This document shows positions 6,901-11,142 of a DNA stretch of 11,142 nucleotides, piece after piece (position 1 is the first letter of the stretch; each line of letters opens with the position of its first letter). The translations under genes were made by a program, and so were the position numbers. This DNA comes from Saprospiraceae bacterium (lineage in GTDB: Bacteria > Bacteroidota > Bacteroidia > Chitinophagales > Saprospiraceae): NCBI GenBank assembly GCA_020852155.1, contig JADZBJ010000024.1, forward strand, positions 1 through 11,142. The letters are read 5' to 3'. The notes under the pieces were generated by a model, which ran no database searches, was not told the origin of the DNA, and was given only the letters and a program-made list of their open reading frames with translations.

Positions 6901-6908
6901 GAGGAGGT
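6901..6908 (+). promoter_or_regulatory. Strong Shine-Dalgarno set unusually close to ATG
   Basis: GAGGAGGT lies directly before the ATG at 6909, leaving 1 nt between AGGAGG and the start codon, much less than the usual 5-9 nt. Shine-Dalgarno sequences are rare in this window, as is normal for Bacteroidota, so this may be chance. Confidence 0.4.
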
Positions 6909-8588
6909 ATGCGTCGTGATTATTTTCTCATTGTCCTGTTGGGCGCCCTGTTGTTTTTGCCCTGGCTGGGCAGCGTCCATCTTTTTGACTGGGACGAGAT
7001 CAATTTTGCCGAGTGCGCCCGTGAAATGGTCGTGACGGGCGACTACATGCGCCCTCAAATTGATTTTGAACCCTTCTGGGAAAAACCGCCTTTGTTCCTG
7101 TGGATGCAAACAGCCTCCATGTCCGTCTTTGGCGTCAATGAATTTGCAGCACGTTTCCCGAATGCCATTTGCGGCATTTTGACACTCCTGGTTGTGTACC
7201 ATATCGGGCGCACCCTGCACGACAGGCTGTTTGGCTGGATATGGGTACTCGCCTGGATTGGCAGCCTGCTGCCACACCTATACTTCCGTAGTGGAATCAT
7301 TGATCCGTGGTTTAACCTGCTGATTTTCGCTGGCCTTTATGGTTTTATCGAATTCAGGTGGCGCTTTTTTAGTTGGGCCAATACGACATCTTTCTGGACG
7401 CGCTACCGTCATCTTTTGCTGGGCGGCGTTATTCTGGGTCTGGCCATCCTGACCAAAGGCCCCACGGCATTGTTGATCGCCTTTTTAGTGCTGGGTGTTT
7501 ACTGGGCAAAATACCGTTTTAAAATGAAAAACTACGCCGGGCACGTCATGCTTTTCGGGCTTGCAGGCGGAGCAGCAGCGCTGGTCTGGTTTGGCATCGA
7601 AACGGCCTTGCACGGCGCCTGGTTTATTGAACAGTTCATCACCTATCAAATTCGTCTTTTTCAAACGGAAGACGCCGGCCACGGCGGGTTTTTAGGCTAT
7701 CACTTCGTCGTCTTGCTATTTGGTTGTTTTCCTGCTGCGGCCTTTGCATTGCCCAATCTGTGGGGCGACCGCCAAAGCGAAGAAGAGATGATGGATACGC
7801 ACATGTTGATCGCCTGCAAGCGGTCGGATATGGGCACCTGGATGCAAATCCTGTTTTGGGTCGTGCTGATTCTTTTCAGTTTGGTGAAAACCAAAATTGT
7901 TCACTATTCCTCCCTGGCCTATTTTCCGCTGACGTACCTGGCATCCGTCACCTTGTGGCGCGCCTTCAAGTGGGATGTTTTTCCGCGTATCAGCGGCTGG
8001 ATTTTATTAGTTGTTGGCGGCCTGCTGAGCAGCCTCCTGATTGCCCTTCCGTGGCTGGGTATGCACCCCGAAGTGATGCGTCAACTGATGGCCAACGATC
8101 CTTTTGCGCTGGCTAATCTCGAAGCGCATACACATTGGTCCTGGATTCATACCATACCTGGCCTATTGATGTTAGCCGCCAGCATCGGTGGTTTCATTTT
8201 ATGGAACAGACAGCAAGCCTGGCCCGCTGCGCAAATGATCTTTATCGGCGGGACGGCCAGCACGGCTTTCCTGTTGATGATGTTTGTCAAAAACATTGAA
8301 TCCTATTCCCAGCGTGCAGCCATTGAGTTTTACAAGCAGCATCAGGAGGAAGATTGCTACATCAAAACGTTGGGTTTCAAGAGTTACGCCCACCTTTTTC
8401 ACTCCGATAAAAAGCCGCCTGCAGATTGCAAAAAAGATGACGCAGAAGTGCTGATGCACGGCAAACCGGAGAAAAAAGTTTATTTCGTAGCCAAAATCAC
8501 CACCATGGGCGATGTGGCCGGCATTCCCGGTTGCCGCGAACTTTATCGAAAAAACGGCTTCGTGTTCATGGAACGCCTACCGGAATAA
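6909..8588 (+). CDS. GT-C membrane glycosyltransferase, ArnT/GT39-like
   Basis: A 559-residue polytopic inner-membrane protein of the ArnT/PMT (GT-C) superfamily, which moves sugars from lipid carriers to acceptors on the periplasmic side. After the first membrane helix (residues 5-22) comes the loop HLFDWDEINFAECAREM (24-40), whose Asp-Glu pair is the usual catalytic signature. GDYMRPQIDFEPFWEKPPLFLW (44-65) then matches the family motif preceding the second helix. About ten further hydrophobic segments reach to roughly residue 465, followed by a soluble C-terminal domain of about 90 residues. The acceptor (lipid A, protein or polysaccharide) cannot be told from sequence, so arnT is not assigned. 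The start ATG at 6909 fits the family N terminus. The gene is divergent from the amidase across 66 bp, and the TatD-like gene begins 3 bp after its stop, so the two were probably cotranscribed. Confidence 0.88.
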   Translation: MRRDYFLIVLLGALLFLPWLGSVHLFDWDEINFAECAREMVVTGDYMRPQIDFEPFWEKPPLFLWMQTASMSVFGVNEFAARFPNAICGILTLLVVYHIGRTLHDRLFGWIWVLAWIGSLLPHLYFRSGIIDPWFNLLIFAGLYGFIEFRWRFFSWANTTSFWTRYRHLLLGGVILGLAILTKGPTALLIAFLVLGVYWAKYRFKMKNYAGHVMLFGLAGGAAALVWFGIETALHGAWFIEQFITYQIRLFQTEDAGHGGFLGYHFVVLLFGCFPAAAFALPNLWGDRQSEEEMMDTHMLIACKRSDMGTWMQILFWVVLILFSLVKTKIVHYSSLAYFPLTYLASVTLWRAFKWDVFPRISGWILLVVGGLLSSLLIALPWLGMHPEVMRQLMANDPFALANLEAHTHWSWIHTIPGLLMLAASIGGFILWNRQQAWPAAQMIFIGGTASTAFLLMMFVKNIESYSQRAAIEFYKQHQEEDCYIKTLGFKSYAHLFHSDKKPPADCKKDDAEVLMHGKPEKKVYFVAKITTMGDVAGIPGCRELYRKNGFVFMERLPE

Positions 8589-8591
8589 GCC

Positions 8592-9266
8592 ATGATACCC
8601 GATATTAAAAAAGCGGAGTACCTGAACCTGCATACGCATTGCCCTACCGGACAGCGTGGGTATATCGAATTGGAAAATATTCATTTTGGCCAGGGTAAAA
8701 TTCCTCAAACCGAGCAATGGTCGGCAGGTATTCATCCGTGGTATATTGCTGAAAATCAACTGGACGAGGCGAGCGAATGGCTCATGGAGCAGGCAAAATT
8801 GCCCGGTGTAGTCGCCATTGGCGAATGCGGTCTGGATTAAATCTGCCAGACGCCTTTTGAGGTGCAGATGAAGGCTTTTGAACAAGCCGTTCAGATCGCG
8901 AAATCAAGCCAAAAACCCTTGGTTATTCATTGCGTCAGGGCCTATTCGGAGGTATTATCTATGTTGAAAAATGCCGGACATCCGATGCAAATGGCTATTT
9001 TTCACGGCTTTGATAAAAATTGGGAAACAGCGAAAATGCTGCTCAACGCCGGATGTTCACTGTCTTTCGGGAAAGCGCTGTTTCAGGAAAAAAGCCATGC
9101 GGCAATGGTCCTGAAAAACACACCCGACAATCGCTTTTTTCTGGAAACAGACAACGCGCCGATTCAGATGGAACAGGTGTACATGAAAGCAGCAGAAATC
9201 AGATCTATTGACCTTGCCCAACTACGCAGTACCGTAGCCCAAAACTGGCAGTCGCTATTCTGCTGA
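8592..9266 (+). pseudogene. TatD-family metal-dependent hydrolase with in-frame stop
   Basis: One frame of 225 codons reads as a short TatD-type hydrolase (metal-dependent nuclease/deacylase family), but codon 83 is TAA at 8838-8840. Upstream of the stop are NLHTHCP with metal ligands His14 and His16, SAGIHPWYI, and VVAIGECGLD with Glu78. Downstream in the same frame are PLVIHCVRAY with His113, IFHGFD, GCSLSFGKALF and RFFLETDNAP with the final Asp. Family members usually read GLDK here, so AAA-to-TAA by one base explains the break. No frameshift or other damage is seen, which suggests a very recent mutation, a sequencing error or stop readthrough. The 82-residue upstream product would lack half the metal site. 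A GTG at 8862 or ATG at 8868 could restart translation, but that product would also be incomplete. The gene starts 3 bp after the glycosyltransferase stop. Confidence 0.85.
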
Positions 9267-9274
9267 CTAACAAT

Positions 9275-9355
9275 TTTTCAAATTTCAAATTTCAAATTAA
9301 TATTTTTCAAGATACAAGATTTGAAATATACAATTTGAAATTTGAAATTTGAAAA
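9275..9355. terminator. 24-bp perfect inverted repeat built of TTTCAAA heptamers
   Basis: The left arm at 9275-9298 is the exact reverse complement of the right arm at 9332-9355, with a 33-bp spacer. Each arm is about three copies of a 7-bp unit (TTTCAAA or TTTGAAA). It lies between the convergent TatD-like and OmpA-like genes and would fold in transcripts from either side, so a bidirectional terminator is plausible. Being A/T-rich, the stem is weaker than the one at 4932-5031. Confidence 0.75.
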
Positions 9356-9359
9356 GTTT

Positions 9360-9373
9360 GAGGATTGAGGATT
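9360..9373. repeat. Heptamer repeat GAGGATT, 2 copies
   Basis: Two tandem GAGGATT units; the second overlaps the first two bases (9372-9373) of the reverse-complement stop codon of the OmpA-like gene. It is a third heptamer family placed at the 3' end of a gene. Confidence 0.75.
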
Positions 9374-10979
9374 AATCAAAAATCACCTCAAATTCCACAC
9401 GACGATTTTGCTCACGACCTTCAGGCGTTTCGTTAGAAGCAATTGGTCTGGCTTCGCCAAAACCGGCGTGACGCAAACGGTCGCGCTTGATGCCACGGAA
9501 CACAAGGTAATCGTAACAAGTTTTAGCGCGCTCTTCCGACAGGCGCAGGTTGCGTTCGTCGTTGCCAATATCGTCTGTATGACCACTGATGGCCAGGGCA
9601 TATTCAGGATACAAGCGCAAGATATTGATAACATCATCCAGTACGGCATAAGATTCGCGCTTGAGCACGGCTTTGCCTGTTTCAAACTGAACGGCCTTGG
9701 TTGCAATGGCTAATTTTTCCTTGACTTCCTGTTTTACTTCCGGACAGCCGTCGTTACCAATCAGGCCGGGCGTATTCGGACAACGGTCGTCTTTGTCATT
9801 TACACCGTCGCCATCGGTATCGGTTGGCTTGGGTTGAGCCGGGCAACCGAAATTATCCACAGCGCCTGCGATTGTAGGACACAAATCAACGTTGTCCAGT
9901 ACACCGTCGCCATCACTGTCTTTAGTCAATGGGCAGCCATCGGTGGCCGGCGAGCCAATTTCAGTGGGACATTTATCCAGACGATCTGGAATACCATCAC
10001 CGTCGCTGTCTTTTTCCTTTTCCTCAGGGCAACCCATGTTGGCCACTGTTCCCGTTACACCAGGGCAATTGTCATGATTATCCGCAACACCGTCGCCGTC
10101 ACTGTCCGGGCAGCCATTGTTAGGGCCAGGTAAAGACGGGCATTCGTCTGAGTTATCAGGAAAACCGTCGCCATCGCCGTCTTTAACAGCAGGGCAACCC
10201 TTCCGCTCGATAGCGCCAGCCTCTTGTGGGCAGAGGTCTTCGCGGTCAGCGACACCGTCTTTATCGTAATCAGGGCAACCTTTAGTAGCGACCATCCCGG
10301 CTTCGTCCGGACAATCGTCTTTTGCATCAGCGATTCCATCGCTATCGCGGTCGGGGCATCCCATCGTCGCCATAGAACCAGGCACATCAGGGCATTGGTC
10401 AAAAGCATCTTCAGTACCATCCTTGTCACGGTCGCTTCGCAGCGTGCCAATAGAAGCCGGTTGCTCAGAGGCATGTAACAGGTAAACATAACCCAGACCA
10501 ATCTGAATGTTGTCGCGGTCGTCCGTCAAGGCTTTTCTGAATTCGCCCTGAAGGTTGATAAAGGCATAAGGTGAAACCCTGAAATGAGCGCCTACGCCAA
10601 AAGGAATTTGTGCGTGGTTGTTGCCTTTTTCGAAGGCATATCCGCCGCCGCCAAATGCATAAGGTACAATTTTGGCCGTCGAAGACATATTTTCCAGGCG
10701 GAAAATCAGGTCAAAACTGGCCACTGGTGTGTTGTCTTTTTTGCCGGGCAATTTCACCAGACCTAATTTGAACGGAACGCCAATGTTTAGAAATGGTGCG
10801 GCATTTCTGAATAGCGCCAGTTCGAAACCTTCCCCAATGGCGATATCCTCGCCTTTGAGTGAATTGTAATCAATCAGATTCAGTTTGGCTTGAATGGCAT
10901 AGGGATTCATCTTGTTCTGAGCGAATACAGCTGTTAGCATCACGCAAACCAGAAAAAGGGAGAGTGTCAGTTTTCTCAT
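9372..10979 (-). CDS. OmpA-family protein with TSP type-3 repeats
   Basis: A 535-residue outer-membrane protein that probably ties the outer membrane to peptidoglycan. Residues 1-20 are a signal peptide ending VFA. Residues 25-168 look like a small beta-barrel, with alternating strands such as VPYAFGGGGYAFEKG and ending in IQIGLGYVYLL. Residues 182-413 hold eight thrombospondin type-3 repeats of the form DxDGDGxxDxxDxCPxxxG...GCP, which in known proteins bind calcium and make a stiff stalk. Residues 423-535 are the OmpA C-terminal domain with ISGHTDDIG (Asp469), NLRLSEERA (Arg484) and QNRRVEFEV. The 15-residue spacing of Asp469 and Arg484 matches the diaminopimelate-binding pair of known OmpA domains. 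The start ATG at 10977-10979 is well supported by the signal peptide. The gene is divergent from the photolyase gene across 113 bp. Confidence 0.95.
   Translation of the reverse strand: MRKLTLSLFLVCVMLTAVFAQNKMNPYAIQAKLNLIDYNSLKGEDIAIGEGFELALFRNAAPFLNIGVPFKLGLVKLPGKKDNTPVASFDLIFRLENMSSTAKIVPYAFGGGGYAFEKGNNHAQIPFGVGAHFRVSPYAFINLQGEFRKALTDDRDNIQIGLGYVYLLHASEQPASIGTLRSDRDKDGTEDAFDQCPDVPGSMATMGCPDRDSDGIADAKDDCPDEAGMVATKGCPDYDKDGVADREDLCPQEAGAIERKGCPAVKDGDGDGFPDNSDECPSLPGPNNGCPDSDGDGVADNHDNCPGVTGTVANMGCPEEKEKDSDGDGIPDRLDKCPTEIGSPATDGCPLTKDSDGDGVLDNVDLCPTIAGAVDNFGCPAQPKPTDTDGDGVNDKDDRCPNTPGLIGNDGCPEVKQEVKEKLAIATKAVQFETGKAVLKRESYAVLDDVINILRLYPEYALAISGHTDDIGNDERNLRLSEERAKTCYDYLVFRGIKRDRLRHAGFGEARPIASNETPEGREQNRRVEFEVIFD
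9741..10436 (-). repeat. Eight coding repeats of the TSP type-3 domain
   Basis: An imperfect coding repeat of 75-96 bp inside the OmpA-like gene, each unit ending in codons for GCP. The units are diverged in sequence. The shortest lacks a few residues before GCP (SLPGPNNGCP). Confidence 0.9.
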
Positions 10980-10995
10980 TATGTATCAGATTAAA

Positions 10996-11033
10996 AAATT
11001 GAATGGCAATCCCTAAACAAATTGAGTGCCAAT
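10996..11033. promoter_or_regulatory. Paired ATTG-N5-CAAT sites, possible operator
   Basis: Two direct copies of a 15-bp dyad, AAATTGAATGGCAAT at 10996-11010 and AAATTGAGTGCCAAT at 11019-11033, differ at two positions and start 23 bp apart. Both lie just upstream of the OmpA-like gene in the divergent promoter region shared with the photolyase gene. No regulator can be named. Confidence 0.4.
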
Positions 11034-11092
11034 TACCCGACAAGGGGTATAAACAACTCTCCAACTCTGGTGTTTGATGTGAAAAAGATGAT

Positions 11093-11142
11093 ATGCCTTT
11101 GCCCGTAAACCTGTTCTGGTTCCGCCGTGATTTGCGCCTGAA
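11093..11142 (+). CDS. Photolyase/cryptochrome family protein (5' fragment)
   Basis: The last 50 bp encode MPLPVNLFWFRRDLRL and run off the window. NLFWFRRDLRL is the hallmark N terminus of the photolyase/cryptochrome family, the start of the antenna-binding Rossmann domain. These FAD enzymes repair UV-induced pyrimidine dimers with light, or act as blue-light sensors. Only 16 residues are visible, so the class (CPD, 6-4 or cryptochrome) cannot be told. The start ATG at 11093 is the only in-frame choice just upstream of the motif. Confidence 0.85.
   Translation, partial: MPLPVNLFWFRRDLRL

Noticed and set aside
8862..9266. Separate gene starting at GTG 8862
   Set aside because: It is in the same frame as the upstream part and continues the TatD motifs, so it is the second half of one broken gene.
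9741..10436. Calcium-binding EF-hand protein
   Set aside because: The DxDGDG motifs are joined to paired Cys-Pro motifs (CP...GCP), which is the thrombospondin type-3 pattern.

Overview
The window looks like chromosome of a member of the Bacteroidota, probably near the Saprospiria. The grounds are protein families, not a database search: a stand-alone MnmD-type tRNA methyltransferase, an OmpA-like protein with eight thrombospondin type-3 repeats, a secreted helix-hairpin-helix protein with a barrel-like body, an EAD11-like/WG-repeat membrane protein, non-ATG starts and almost no Shine-Dalgarno sequences. Base composition is moderate, with no sign of a phage or transposase.

Layout. 10-852 (-): EAD11-like domain, one membrane helix, Pro/Thr/Lys-rich linker, WG-type repeat. 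853-1145: gap filled by CGCGGAT/CTTCGTG repeats, including two tandem 84-bp copies. 1146-3188 (-): helix-hairpin-helix envelope protein. 3189-3537: gap with 11 tandem copies of AATGATG, a 30-bp perfect inverted repeat and a nested palindromic element. 3538-4353 (-): mtgA. 4425-4949 (+): adenylate-kinase-like P-loop protein, convergent with mnmD (5014-5685, -). A 36-bp perfect inverted repeat joins the two and supplies both stop codons. 5703-6842 (-): zinc amidase with three SH3b domains, directly upstream of mnmD. 6909-8588 (+): GT-C (ArnT-like) glycosyltransferase. 8592-9266 (+): TatD-like hydrolase broken by one in-frame stop. 9372-10979 (-): OmpA-like protein. 11093 to the edge (+): start of a photolyase/cryptochrome gene.

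Most genes concern the cell envelope: peptidoglycan synthesis (mtgA), peptidoglycan cleavage or binding (amidase, OmpA), the outer membrane (OmpA, the helix-hairpin-helix protein) and glycosylation at the inner membrane (ArnT-like). They lie in short units on both strands and do not form one pathway. I see no complete defence system. The nearest thing is the EAD11-like protein, whose domain family is linked to bacterial conflict systems.

The least ordinary feature is the intergenic DNA. The 3' end of every transcription unit whose end is visible carries a repeat within about 12 bp of, or overlapping, its stop codon. The repeats are of different families, and three of them have a period of 7 bp. 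This pattern and the two nested inverted-repeat structures deserve the closest look.
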